From contig CBFFYP010000089.1 of NCBI GenBank assembly GCA_965646165.1, positions 1 to 21,889 on the forward strand: 21,889 nt of DNA, given 5' to 3'. Shown in pieces: positions 1 through 7,646 of this stretch (position 1 is the stretch's first letter; the number at the start of each line of letters is the position of its first letter). Below the pieces are notes generated by a model, which saw only the letters and a program-made list of their open reading frames with translations, made no database searches and was not told the DNA's origin. The position numbers and the translations under genes are program-made. The DNA is from MGBC114844 sp910585855. GTDB taxonomy: Bacteria > Bacillota > Clostridia > Lachnospirales > Lachnospiraceae.

Positions 1-69
1 TCTGTGGATTGTTTTGTTGAAAAGCGGAAAACAGACCGGTTACAGATGCCAGCATTTTTGTTAAGTTAG
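1..69 (+). CDS. IS231-like transposase, C-terminal end only (cut by window edge)
   Basis: Frame 1 is open from the window edge and ends with TAG at 67-69. It gives about 22 residues ending RLQMPAFLLS. The tail resembles the C-terminus of the intact transposase that stops at 8963 (basic residues, a Gln, then a hydrophobic end LPGLLR). It stops 8 bp before the presumed terminal repeat of an insertion sequence, as expected for a transposase tail. The fragment is too short for a firm family call; the position and the adjoining IS end carry most of the weight. Confidence 0.45.
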   Translation, partial: SVDCFVEKRKTDRLQMPAFLLS

Positions 70-77
70 TGCATATG
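1..77 (+). mobile_element. Right end of an IS231-like (IS4 family) insertion sequence
   Basis: The last bases before 78 read, on the minus strand, CATATGCACTAACTTAAC. This matches the ends of the two complete elements at 6200-7513 (CATACGCACCAACTT) and 7524-8976 (CATAGGCGCGAACTTAAC). The IS231 group is known for ~20 bp ends beginning CAT and containing AACTTAA. The DNA from 78 on is repA coding sequence, so the element interrupted that gene. The left end lies outside the window, so the target duplication cannot be tested. Confidence 0.6.
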
Positions 78-691
78 GGGCGGCCACGCTCTCCCAGGCC
101 AACGGCTGGACGGACGAGGGAGGCAGGTTGTACCTGGTATTCCCCATTGAGGGAATTGCCAACGCCATCGACCGCAGCCCCATGACTGTCAAGAACGCCC
201 TGGCGGAGTTGGAAACTGCTGGCCTAATCGAGCGGCAGAGGCGGGGCTTCTCCGCACCGAATCACATTTATGTGAAGATACCTGATGGACAGGATATTAT
301 CCGACTGACGGACAAAAAACTGTCCGTCATAGGGAAAGAAACTTGTCCTTCTGACGGAAAGAAAACTGTCCCTATGATGGACAGAAAACTTTCCCCTAAC
401 CACCTGAGTAATAACAACCTGAGTATAAACCACCTAAAGGGAGAGAGTACACGCGCGCCCGCGCGAGGCCGCTATCAGAATATTTTTCTTTCAGACACGG
501 AGATAGCCGAATTGCAAGCGGAACTCCCTGACCTTTGGCAGCAGTATGTGGAGAAGCTGTCCGAGTATATGGCCTCCACCGGCAAGACCTACCAGAGCCA
601 CGCCGCCACTATCCGCCGCTGGGCGGCGGAGGACAGGCGGAAGGGCAAGAGCATACCCAATTACACTTATGAGGAGGGCGAGAGCCTATGA
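78..691 (+). pseudogene. repA: Replication initiator protein A (RepA), 5' end removed by an IS
   Basis: The reading frame is open from the IS junction and runs to TGA at 689-691. It first reads GAATLSQANGWTDEGGRLYL, the NGW-x-DE-G-R-Y pattern of the RepA N-terminal domain. A winged-helix segment follows (IEGIANAIDRSPMTVKNALA, then LETAGLIERQRRG), typical of DNA-binding initiators of plasmids and of Tn1549/Tn4451-like elements. The C-terminal part (FLSDTEIAELQAELPDLWQQ onward) resembles the conserved tail of these initiators. The true start and the first tens of codons are missing, lost at the IS junction, so the protein is probably not made normally; a TTG at 128 is the only plausible internal start. 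The stop overlaps the next start (ATGA at 688-691), indicating translational coupling. The middle of the gene carries iteron-like repeats (306-394). Confidence 0.8.
306..394 (+). repeat. Four iteron-like repeats inside repA; candidate replication origin
   Basis: Four copies of a GGAmA-(r)AAAACT-ktTCC unit begin at 310 (GGACAAAAAACTGTCC), 332 (GGGAAAGAAACTTGTCC), 356 (GGAAAGAAAACTGTCC) and 379 (GGACAGAAAACTTTCC), spaced 22-24 bp. The first lies in a perfect 9-bp inverted repeat (TGACGGACA at 306-314, TGTCCGTCA at 321-329). Just downstream, CCTGAGTA is repeated twice (about 403-426) in an AT-rich stretch. RepA_N-type replicons commonly keep their origin in the middle of the rep gene. That this is an origin is inference. 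Confidence 0.5.
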
Positions 692-1515
692 ATGGTTTTG
701 ACAGCATTATCAAGCGCATGGCCGTGACCCATGTGAGGCCGGAGGACTATACCGGCGAGGACGGGCTTCTGTACTGCGGGAAGTGCCGCACTCCCAAGCA
801 GTTTCGCATGGACGCACCGCTGCTGGAGGGGCGGCTGTTCCCCTGTCCCTGCCGGTGTGAGCAGGAACGCATTGACCAGGAGGCAGCGGAGCAGGAGGCC
901 CGCCGTCACCGTCAGGCCGTGGCCGATCTGAAGCGCCGGGGATTCACCGACCCCACTATGCGCGGTTGGACATTCGCCAACGACAACGGAAAGTGCCCGC
1001 AGATGAAACACGCCCATTTCTATGTCGAGCATTGGGATACCATGCTGGCGGAGAACATCGGCTATCTTCTGTGGGGCGGCGTTGGCATCGGGAAAAGCTA
1101 CCTCGCGGGATGTATTGCAAATGCGCTGATGGAGCGTGAGATCACCGTCCGCATGACCAATTTTGCACTGATTCTGAACGATCTGACTGCCAGCTTTGAG
1201 GGTCGCAATGAATACATATCCCAGCTTTGCCACGCCCTGCTGCTTATCATTGATGATTTTGGCATGGAACGCGGGACGGAGTACGGATTGGAGCAGGTTT
1301 ACAACGTGATCCACAGCCGGTATCGCAGTAAGAAACCGCTGATTGTCACTACCAACATTCCGCTCCACGATTTGCAGCACCCCCAGGATACAGCCCACGC
1401 CCGCATCTATGACCGCTTGCTGGAAATGTGCGCCCCTATCCGCTTCTCTGGTGAGAACTTCCGTAAAGCCACGGCGCAGGACAAGCTGGCACGGCTGAAA
1501 AATCTGATGGACTGA
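688..1515 (+). CDS. DnaC-like helicase loader / IstB-type AAA+ ATPase of a mobile element
   Basis: A 275-residue protein. The N-terminus has a cysteine cluster of zinc-finger type (C30, C33, then C53, C55, C57). An ATPase core follows, with Walker A GGVGIGKS (about 130-137; K136, S137) and Walker B LLIIDDFG (D189, D190). This is the layout of DnaC-family loaders, which place the replicative helicase on an origin opened by the initiator. A GAGGAGGG ribosome site sits at 671-678, and the start overlaps the repA stop (ATGA), so the two proteins are coupled. The repA - dnaC-like - tnpW-like - serine recombinase order is a recurrent module in Tn1549/Tn4451-like elements of Clostridia. Unlike its neighbours on both sides it is intact. 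Its high GC differs sharply from the chromosomal genes after 12 kb, a sign of transfer. Confidence 0.88.
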   Translation: MNGFDSIIKRMAVTHVRPEDYTGEDGLLYCGKCRTPKQFRMDAPLLEGRLFPCPCRCEQERIDQEAAEQEARRHRQAVADLKRRGFTDPTMRGWTFANDNGKCPQMKHAHFYVEHWDTMLAENIGYLLWGGVGIGKSYLAGCIANALMEREITVRMTNFALILNDLTASFEGRNEYISQLCHALLLIIDDFGMERGTEYGLEQVYNVIHSRYRSKKPLIVTTNIPLHDLQHPQDTAHARIYDRLLEMCAPIRFSGENFRKATAQDKLARLKNLMD

Positions 1516-1527
1516 AAGGAGTTGCCT

Positions 1528-1722
1528 ATGAGAAAAACGCAACAGGATAAACCCGCTGTACCCAAGACCAAACGCCAGGACAAGCCCCGCTTCATCGTGA
1601 CCCGTGAATACAGCGGCAGTCAGAGTATGAGGGCCGCTTTTGAGCAGGCCATTGAATCCCAGGCTTGCGGGCAGTTTGAATCCTGGCTTGAAAAGAGGGA
1701 GAGCGATAAAAATGCCTGTTGA
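1528..1722 (+). CDS. Small TnpW-like transposon-encoded protein
   Basis: A 64-residue basic protein starting at ATG 1528, with AAAGGAG at 1514-1520; this site rules out the TTG at 1522. The segment RFIVTREYSGSQSMRAAFEQ fits the short proteins annotated as TnpW family that sit directly before the serine recombinase in Tn4451/Tn1549-like elements. Function is unknown; an accessory role in excision or regulation is often assumed from position. The family call rests on size, location and weak similarity. A second TnpW-like gene with the same relation to a recombinase is at 11048-11248. Confidence 0.55.
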   Translation: MRKTQQDKPAVPKTKRQDKPRFIVTREYSGSQSMRAAFEQAIESQACGQFESWLEKRESDKNAC

Positions 1723-1780
1723 AAACGCCGAAATATGGTATCTATATCATATTCGGTCCTGTTCAATTAGGAGATCACCA

Positions 1781-3432
1781 ATGAACAGGAAGAATAAAAT
1801 TGGCCCCCTCTTCACAGCTCTGTACTGCCGCCTCTTCCAATCGAGGACGGGCGGGAAAAACGGAAAAGTTATGAGCATCACAACTTCAAAAGGCCCTGCC
1901 GCGACTTTGCTGAGAAAAATGGTCTACTGGACTACGAATTTTACGTTGATGACGGTTACACAGGCCGTAATTTCAACCGTCCTTTGTTTCAGCGGATGAT
2001 TGCCGACATTGAGGCAGGGAAGATCAAATGCGTGGTTACAAAAGACCTCTCCCGCCTGGGCCGAAACTACATCGAAGCTGGCAGTTATATCGAAATCTTT
2101 TTCCCGCGCCACAACGTCTGGTATATCGCCGTCACTGACGGCGTGGACAGTCTGAACCGGCAGGAGATGGACATTACCCCGTTCAAAAATATCCTGAACG
2201 ATATGTACAGCCGGGATATATCCAAGAAGGTGCTGGCGGGCTGGATGGCCCGCTCCCGGCAGGGAAAGTTTTTGGGCGGGCCTACTCCCTACGGTCTTAT
2301 GCGTGATCCCAACGACTGCGGCCACCTGATTATCGACCCGGAGACTGCCCCCACTGTCAAGTTGGTTTTCGATCTGGCAGCAAACGGATACGGCATGATG
2401 CGGATTGCCAAATATCTGCTGGAACGCAAGATTCCCATTACTCGTGTCAAAGGCCCGATAGAATCCGAAGTGCGCTATTATTCCTGGGGCAATTCCGTAA
2501 TCAGTAAAATGCTCCGCAATCCGGTCTACAAAGGCGATCATGTGGTTTGCAAATGCCACCAGAAGGCTATTCGCTCTAACACCTACAATTTCGTTCCCCG
2601 TGACGAATGGGAGATCATCGAGAACTGCCATGAGGCCATTGTCAGCCGGGAGCAGTGGGATAGGGTGCAAAAGCTGATTGACCGCCGCCCGACTGTTTCA
2701 GGCGAAAACAGGTGTCCATTTTATAATCTGTTTCACGACCTTGTTTACTGTGCTACCTGCGGTAAATCCATGCAGGTACGCTATGAGAAGGTAGGCCGGA
2801 CGGATATTGACCGCAGCACCAAGAAGAAACGGGAGCCGATTGATAAGGCATATTACATCTGCCAGACCTATAACAGGCTGGGAAAGAACGCTTGCACTAG
2901 CCATAAAATTGAGGCCCGCGATCTTTACAATCTTGTGCGGGCTGACATTATCGAACATGGAAAAACGGCCTTGCAGGATTCAGAGGCATTCTACGGGCGG
3001 TTGACCCATCGGCTGGAACAGCGGTACACAATGGACGAAGGGGCCTTGAAGAAAGAGTTGGATGCCTTGGCGAAGCGCAACCAGGAAATTGACGAGATGT
3101 TCATGAGCCTGTATGCTGACAAGACCAAGGGTATCCTGACTGAGCAGCGTTTCTTCCGCATGACTGAAACGCTGGAGCAGGAACAGGCGGACAATAAGAC
3201 CCGGATGCAGGCGATCACGGACGAATTGCGTACCGCCAGCGACACGGAGGACGATGTGCGCCGGTTCATCGGGGAAATCCGGGAATATGCGTCTATCACG
3301 GAATTGGACGAAACCATTTTGAATCGGTTGATTGATAAAATCATCATTAGTGCAGTTGAAGTCATTGACGGTGAAAAGGTACAGAAGGTCCGCATTGTGT
3401 ATAACTTTGTGGGTGAGATTACAGAAGGCTAA
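1781..3432 (+). pseudogene. Large serine recombinase (TnpX/TndX type), 5' part scrambled by indels
   Basis: ATG 1781 with TAGGAGA at 1768-1774 starts MNRKNKIGPLFTALYCRL, the usual recombinase N-terminus, but the next residue is Phe where the catalytic Ser of the RLS motif belongs. Between about 1835 and 1905 the gene can be read only by changing frame: IEDGR is found one frame over, then garbled residues, then RDFAEKNGLLDYEFYVDDGY in the frame that stays open to 3432. Small insertions and deletions explain this. The rest is complete: SRLGRNYIEAGSYIE of the catalytic domain, a recombinase domain (about 2200-2650), a zinc ribbon (CATCGKS and a second Cys pair at NACTSH), a long coiled coil and a DUF4368-like tail ending VRIVYNFVGEI. 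Such enzymes excise and integrate Tn4451-like elements. Without the Ser region it should be inactive unless the indels are sequencing errors. Confidence 0.82.
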
Positions 3433-3439
3433 CTCTGCC

Positions 3440-3476
3440 ATGCCCTCTCTCGTTTTGGAGGGAGGGCATTTTCGTT
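3440..3476 (+). terminator. Rho-independent terminator after the serine recombinase
   Basis: A 12-bp stem (ATGCCCTCTCTC at 3440-3451 against GAGGGAGGGCAT at 3458-3469, one G-T pair) with loop GTTTTG is followed by TTTCGTT. It lies 8 bp after the recombinase stop and marks the end of the mobile-element transcription unit. The element end should lie between here and the next gene at 3623; I cannot place it exactly. Confidence 0.85.
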
Positions 3477-3622
3477 CATGTTCACGAGTGGGCTAGATTT
3501 TTTATGTAGCAGTTTGATGCTGTTGTTGTAGAAAGAGTTTCATTTGCTTTTGCAAGACTCGGTACCTGTGAGCATATTTATAACATTTAGTGCAGAATCA
3601 CGTGTTTTGAGGAGAAATCTGT

Positions 3623-5713
3623 ATGAGCAATAAAAGAAATATTGACAGAACCCCGCGTGAGTATATTAGACAACCCGAAGTCAAAGACATTATGATAGAG
3701 GTTCCACCCCAAATTGACAAAAAGGATAAAGAGAAAATATATCCGGTTATAATACAATGTATTGTAGCCGTCTTGAATTTTTCTATCATATCTTTTATTG
3801 TTTCGAAGGACATCAATACATCTTTGTTGTGTACTACCATTACCTCAATTGGTTCCTTATTTACTATTTTAATAACTAATAGAATTGAAAAAAAAGCTAC
3901 TCAAGATAAGCGTAGAGAAATGAGGGATAAATATATAAATTATCTTGCAGATATGAAGAGCAAAATTGACATTGAACGTACCTCGTTTGATGCCTATTAT
4001 GATAAAAACTATCCATCTATACATGATTGCATTAAAAGAATTGAGATACAGCCATCATGGGATCGATTTATTGGTGAACCTGACTTTCTTCTTGTTAGGA
4101 TTGGATATCATCAGTTTCGAGAATTTGATGTTGTATATCAGAGTAATGCTCTTTCAGAGGATGACTTCGAAGTAACTGAGACAATTAATGAGATTAAAAA
4201 GTTTGGATATACAGATGTCGCACCAATTTTACTTGATATAAGTAATACGACAATTGGATTTTGGGGCACAAAAGATGCCCTGTTACAAATGTTCATTCGT
4301 ATTTTGATAGACTGTACTTTCCATCACTGCTATACGGATTTAAAATTTGTTATCATAGATCCCGATGGTGATTTTAGTTGGCTGTCAAACTTAAGCTTCT
4401 TTCAAGACAGCTCAGAAGGAAAAAACTTATACGCTTCGACACACAAGGAAATAACAAATGTTTTAACATATATCAGAAACGTGATAACCAAACGGGAAAA
4501 TAGTCTTTTATCAAATGGAGAAGACTCTTCAACCCCCGTTCCATATTATGTAATCTGTGTATTCACCGAAAGAGCTGGAAAACTACTAGCTATTAATTCT
4601 ATTCCTGAAAATAAACATATATCAATTTCTTGGTTGCATTTTTATAGCGAGTTTCGTATGCTTTCAAATTGCAAAATAAAGGTCAAGTGTGAAACAGATA
4701 CATCTATTATTCAGAAGTCAGAAAATACTAAGTTCAGAACAGAGATCATTGATCGAAATGAAGTGGTGCGATATATTAACCTTCTCTCTTCGTTTAAATC
4801 TGAATCTGTTAGTGGTTTTAGCTTGCCAAATTCAATAAGTATATTTGATGGATATGGAATTACAGAACCTGAAGAATTAAATATTCTGAATAGATGGAAT
4901 GAAAACAAGTATAATGCCAAACTCGCAGTCCCTGTTGGTATAAACGAATTGGGACAATTGTTCGAAATAGATTTACACGAACTTGAAGATGGTCCGCATT
5001 GTGTTGTAGCTGGCAGTACTGGTTCTGGAAAATCAGAATTTTTAACAACTATGATATTGTCATATGCCATAAATTATTCTCCCGAAAAGGTATTGTTTTG
5101 GGTTTTTGATGGCAAGGGAGGTGGCCTCATATCATATTTGAAAAAACTTCCGCATATTAGCAAATCAATTACGCAACTTGATGAAAATGTCTTCGATGAA
5201 GTTGCTCATAGCCTCAAGGATGAATTAAGAAGACGGCAAATACTTTTGCGGCAATATGGTACTAGGAATATCGAAACACACAATAAAAACAGTAATTGTC
5301 CACTCCCGCACCTATTCATTATAGTAGATGAAATCGCCGAAATAAAAGTGTATTACCCGGAATTTATGGATCAGCTTATGAGTGCTGCAAGAATAGGAAG
5401 AGCTTTGGGTATACACTTGGTATTATCAACTCAAAAGCCTAGCGGTGTGATTAGTGATCAAATATATGCTAACTGCAAAAGTAGGATATGTTTTAGAACA
5501 TACGACAGACAAGATAGCCTTGAACTTTTAAGAAGCCCTATTGCAACCACATTTATCAATTCAGGGCGCGCTGCAATTAAAGTCGGAGACGATTTGATTC
5601 CATTATTTCAAACATTTTGGAGCGAAGCTAGTAGCAAGATGGAGTCTGTGCCCCAATCAAAAATTTTGGCAGAGCATATTTCAAAAATATACTCTGGCTA
5701 CAACTCGGACTAA
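3623..5713 (+). CDS. Orphan EssC-like (type VII secretion) FtsK/SpoIIIE ATPase with a single active ATPase domain
   Basis: A 696-residue protein, ATG 3623 with TGAGGAGA at 3608-3615. It starts with TPREYIRQPEVKDIMIEVPP, the stretch that follows the FHA domains in Firmicutes EssC. Two membrane helices follow (about 39-62 and 68-86), then an EssC-type pre-ATPase region (YPSIHDCIKRI, FLLVRIGYHQF, APILLDISNTTIGFWG, LKFVIIDPDGD). One FtsK-type ATPase domain follows: Walker A GSTGSGKS (464-471, K470), Walker B LFIIVDE (D569, E570), and GIHLVLSTQKPSG. Typical EssC is about twice as long, with two N-terminal FHA domains and two or three ATPase domains; here the N-terminal FHA part and the later ATPases are absent. 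No EsxA, EssA, EssB or EsaB gene lies nearby. It is strongly AT-rich against GC-rich flanks and is flanked by terminators, so it behaves as an independent cargo gene. A DNA translocase role is the alternative. Confidence 0.75.
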   Translation: MSNKRNIDRTPREYIRQPEVKDIMIEVPPQIDKKDKEKIYPVIIQCIVAVLNFSIISFIVSKDINTSLLCTTITSIGSLFTILITNRIEKKATQDKRREMRDKYINYLADMKSKIDIERTSFDAYYDKNYPSIHDCIKRIEIQPSWDRFIGEPDFLLVRIGYHQFREFDVVYQSNALSEDDFEVTETINEIKKFGYTDVAPILLDISNTTIGFWGTKDALLQMFIRILIDCTFHHCYTDLKFVIIDPDGDFSWLSNLSFFQDSSEGKNLYASTHKEITNVLTYIRNVITKRENSLLSNGEDSSTPVPYYVICVFTERAGKLLAINSIPENKHISISWLHFYSEFRMLSNCKIKVKCETDTSIIQKSENTKFRTEIIDRNEVVRYINLLSSFKSESVSGFSLPNSISIFDGYGITEPEELNILNRWNENKYNAKLAVPVGINELGQLFEIDLHELEDGPHCVVAGSTGSGKSEFLTTMILSYAINYSPEKVLFWVFDGKGGGLISYLKKLPHISKSITQLDENVFDEVAHSLKDELRRRQILLRQYGTRNIETHNKNSNCPLPHLFIIVDEIAEIKVYYPEFMDQLMSAARIGRALGIHLVLSTQKPSGVISDQIYANCKSRICFRTYDRQDSLELLRSPIATTFINSGRAAIKVGDDLIPLFQTFWSEASSKMESVPQSKILAEHISKIYSGYNSD

Positions 5714-5731
5714 AAACTTACACTTACGCCT

Positions 5732-5765
5732 AAGATGTATCGCATTTGAGCGGTACATCTTTTTT
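5732..5765 (+). terminator. Rho-independent terminator after the EssC-like gene
   Basis: Stem AAGATGTATCGC (5732-5743) pairs with GCGGTACATCTT (5750-5761; one T-G pair) around loop ATTTGA, and is followed by a T-run to 5765. It is 18 bp after the stop at 5711-5713 and closes a one-gene transcription unit. Confidence 0.88.
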
Positions 5766-5785
5766 AATTCACCACTTGACAATGT

Positions 5786-6061
5786 TGCAGGGAGCTTATG
5801 AGCCAAGATGAAATAGCTGTCATGGACGGCGGCAAATGTATCTTGCAGGTAAGGGGCACACGCCCCTTTTTCAGTGGCAAATTTGACATTACCAAGCACC
5901 CAAGATACAAATTCCTTTCCGACTTTGACAAGAAGAATGAATTTGACGTTGAGAAGTACCTAAAACGCCGCCCGGCAGCCATAAAGCCGGAAGACCCCTT
6001 TGACCTCTACGAGATTGACGGGGACGATTTACAGGAGGACACAGACCATGAGCAGACGTAA
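5786..6061 (+). pseudogene. VirD4/TraG-like coupling protein, C-terminal fragment
   Basis: The frame reads RELMSQDEIAVMDGGKCILQ, then VRGTRPFFSGKFDITKHPRY and FDVEKYLKRRP, ending in an acidic tail. This is the conserved C-terminal block of VirD4-like conjugative coupling proteins in Tn1549-type elements (DEIAVMDGGKCI, then RPF and DITKHP). Only ~90 residues remain of a family of about 600; the ATPase part is gone. An in-frame TGA lies just upstream (about 5777), so the break point is within ~10 bp of 5780, right behind the EssC-like gene's terminator. ATG 5798 is internal to the family alignment and is not a natural start. The AGGAGG near the end (6033-6038) serves the next small gene. In a complete element this protein hands the relaxase-DNA complex to the mating channel. 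Confidence 0.8.
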
Positions 6062-6199
6062 CGCCAAGACAGAAGAAAATGAGATTGAAAGATTTCTGAT
6101 GAATGTTGCGGAAAACGCATTGCGGGAATACTGAGAGGAACGGGAAACAGAAAACCGCCGTTATGCAGCAGAGTATGTTACACGCCGGGGGCTTATCCC
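6048..6199 (+). pseudogene. Small ORF of the conjugation module, broken by a stop and by an IS
   Basis: ATG 6048, with AGGAGG at 6033-6038, overlaps the VirD4 end by 14 bp. It reads MSRRNAKTEENEIERFLMNV and reaches TGA at 6132-6134. After the TGA the same frame stays protein-like (EERETENRRYAAEYVTRRGL) until the IS begins at 6200. One nonsense mutation plus the IS insertion therefore explains the state. I do not recognise a family; the product would be a small charged helical protein translationally coupled to VirD4. Confidence 0.5.
6190..6199 (+). repeat. Left target-site duplication of the IS at 6200-7513
   Basis: GGCTTATCCC here is repeated at 7514-7523 directly after the IS. It can be counted as 12 bp (GGGCTTATCCCC) if the outermost C/G of the inverted repeats is assigned to the target. 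The target has the form GGG-N5-CCC, the known preference of IS231-type elements. Confidence 0.85.
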
Positions 6200-7513
6200 C
6201 ATACGCACCAACTTTAGGAGAATTGACAAAGTTGCTGTCTGGGAATTTTACGTTTTTCAATAAAAGCATTTTTAACAGTTCTAAAAAATCATGAGAAAAT
6301 ATAGTTTCTTTATCTGGAAGTAGCATCATATAAATCAAAAAGCGTGCCAATTTCGTTTCTCTCCACACACTCCGATCCTGTTCGGATGTTCCAAGTGGGG
6401 GAAAAATCAATATCTCCAAGATATTTTTCTATCAAAAGTGCCAAAAACATTTTTCCGTTTAACCACACTTCACTGGATTCTTTTGTTTTGGTAGGAATAT
6501 TTCCTAACCCAAGCAAGGACTTATATCGTTTAAACACAAGCTCTACCTGCCAACGCAAACGATAAAATTCCAGCACTTTTTCTGCGGAAACTGAGATAGG
6601 AAGGGAAGTAATCACAAACATAAATTGATGTGTGAATTTGGTATCCTCACTATAGGTTGTCTGTTTTTTACTTTCTAGCCTTTTTAACCGTTTTTCTTCG
6701 ATTCCTATTTCTTCTTTCGTTTTCTTTATTGCACAGATTCTCAATGAAATGAAATTTTTATGACTATCTTTGATATAAACGGTAAGTTCCATAGCTTTTT
6801 TATCAACTGTTTTTAACCAGTCAGAAAGGAGTATTTTTTCTCCTTGTTTATTGTACAAGTTAAATGGTTTGTTTTTTATTCTTATAATAAAATCTCCACC
6901 ACTTTTTAAACAATGCTCAATGCTTGTGATAGTTCCATAGGCACGATCTGCTATAATCAAGTCTTTTTCCTTAATTTCAAAATTTTTAAGGCTTTCTCCT
7001 GTCGATTGTTCTGTTAATTTGAATTGGTTGCAGGTTAGAGAAAACAAATCAATCCCATAATGCAAGTGCCATGTTTTTTTTATAGCTCCTTTTTGGACAA
7101 TATCGGATGCATCCACAGCAATGACATGATAGGGTTCTAATTCTGCTGGTTTCTTATAGTGAATGATTTCATTTGGTATCATTTTTGATATCATCCATAG
7201 AATCCAGTCTTTACATTGGATAAATTTTTTTATCAGTGCAGTATCACTTATATTTCCTATATTTTTTAAGATTGCAAACTGACTGACATCTACCAAAGAA
7301 TAATTATCATAAAGATAGTACAACAGTAGTACGATTAAATCCAACGGTGTTTTTATAATTCGTTTTCTCCTAATTGCCTTCTTTTCATAGCATTCTTTTT
7401 CATAATCTTCTGGTAATAAGTCAATTAATTCTTTTATCTCCATATGTTTCACCTCAATTTAATTATATCAGAAAACGACTTTATATGGAAGTATAATTAA
7501 GTTGGTGCGTATG
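6200..7513 (-). mobile_element. Complete IS231-like (IS4 family) insertion sequence, 1314 bp
   Basis: The ends are CATACGCACCAACTT (6200-6214) and its exact complement AAGTTGGTGCGTATG (7499-7513). One transposase on the minus strand fills most of the element. A matching direct repeat of 10-12 bp flanks it, so this insertion looks recent and unrearranged. It landed within the sequence immediately beside the left end of the next IS (7524), so the two elements share the right copy of the duplication as their junction. Confidence 0.9.
6310..7443 (-). CDS. IS4-family DDE transposase (IS231-like)
   Basis: 377 residues from ATG 7443, chosen over the GTG at 7452 because GAGGTG (about 7450-7455) is correctly spaced only for the ATG. 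The catalytic triad is visible: D111 in IAVDASD, D166 in IIADRAYG, and E301 in the YRLRWQVELVFKRYK signature (the Y-(2)-R-(3)-E-(6)-K motif of the IS4 family). It catalyses cut-and-paste transposition of the surrounding element by binding the CATACGC ends. It has no frameshift or stop and is probably functional. About 110 bp of non-coding sequence separate the stop from the element's left end. Confidence 0.93.
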   Translation of the reverse strand: MEIKELIDLLPEDYEKECYEKKAIRRKRIIKTPLDLIVLLLYYLYDNYSLVDVSQFAILKNIGNISDTALIKKFIQCKDWILWMISKMIPNEIIHYKKPAELEPYHVIAVDASDIVQKGAIKKTWHLHYGIDLFSLTCNQFKLTEQSTGESLKNFEIKEKDLIIADRAYGTITSIEHCLKSGGDFIIRIKNKPFNLYNKQGEKILLSDWLKTVDKKAMELTVYIKDSHKNFISLRICAIKKTKEEIGIEEKRLKRLESKKQTTYSEDTKFTHQFMFVITSLPISVSAEKVLEFYRLRWQVELVFKRYKSLLGLGNIPTKTKESSEVWLNGKMFLALLIEKYLGDIDFSPTWNIRTGSECVERNEIGTLFDLYDATSR

Positions 7514-7523
7514 GGCTTATCCC
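7514..7523 (+). repeat. Right target-site duplication of the IS at 6200-7513
   Basis: GGCTTATCCC, identical to 6190-6199. It directly abuts the CAT that begins the next insertion sequence at 7524, so it is also the left flank of that element. The right flank of that element (from 8977, GGGGTCTGCC) is different. Confidence 0.85.
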
Positions 7524-7583
7524 CATAGACGAGAACTTAACGAAAAACCATATAAAATAGTGGATTCCAAAAGAAAAAATAAA

Positions 7584-7611
7584 TTCACAACAGACCTCTT
7601 TCGTGTATAAT
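7584..7611 (+). promoter_or_regulatory. Promoter of the second IS transposase
   Basis: TTCACA (7584-7589), a 16-bp spacer and a perfect TATAAT (7606-7611) lie 35 bp before the start codon at 7647. AAAGGAGG lies just before that codon. Confidence 0.65.
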
Positions 7612-7646
7612 GATTATGAGAAAAAATTTACCAAAGGAGGACGGTC

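Noticed and set aside
667..1542. 291-residue open frame on the minus strand
   Set aside because: Antisense shadow of the DnaC-like gene, which has Walker motifs and a ribosome site; the minus frame shows no recognisable domain.
1725..1760. Operator-like inverted repeat (ATATGGTAT / ATCATAT) before the first recombinase
   Set aside because: The symmetry is imperfect and the stretch is AT-rich, so it is expected by chance.
1924..2670. 248-residue minus-strand frame
   Set aside because: Lies opposite the well-conserved recombinase core, and its composition follows from codon use on the other strand.
3623..5713. Calling this gene a conjugative FtsK/VirD4-type coupling protein
   Set aside because: The N-terminal and middle regions match EssC (post-FHA segment, YPSI, LDISNTTIGFWG); conjugative FtsK-like proteins lack these. 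The alternative is kept open only for function.
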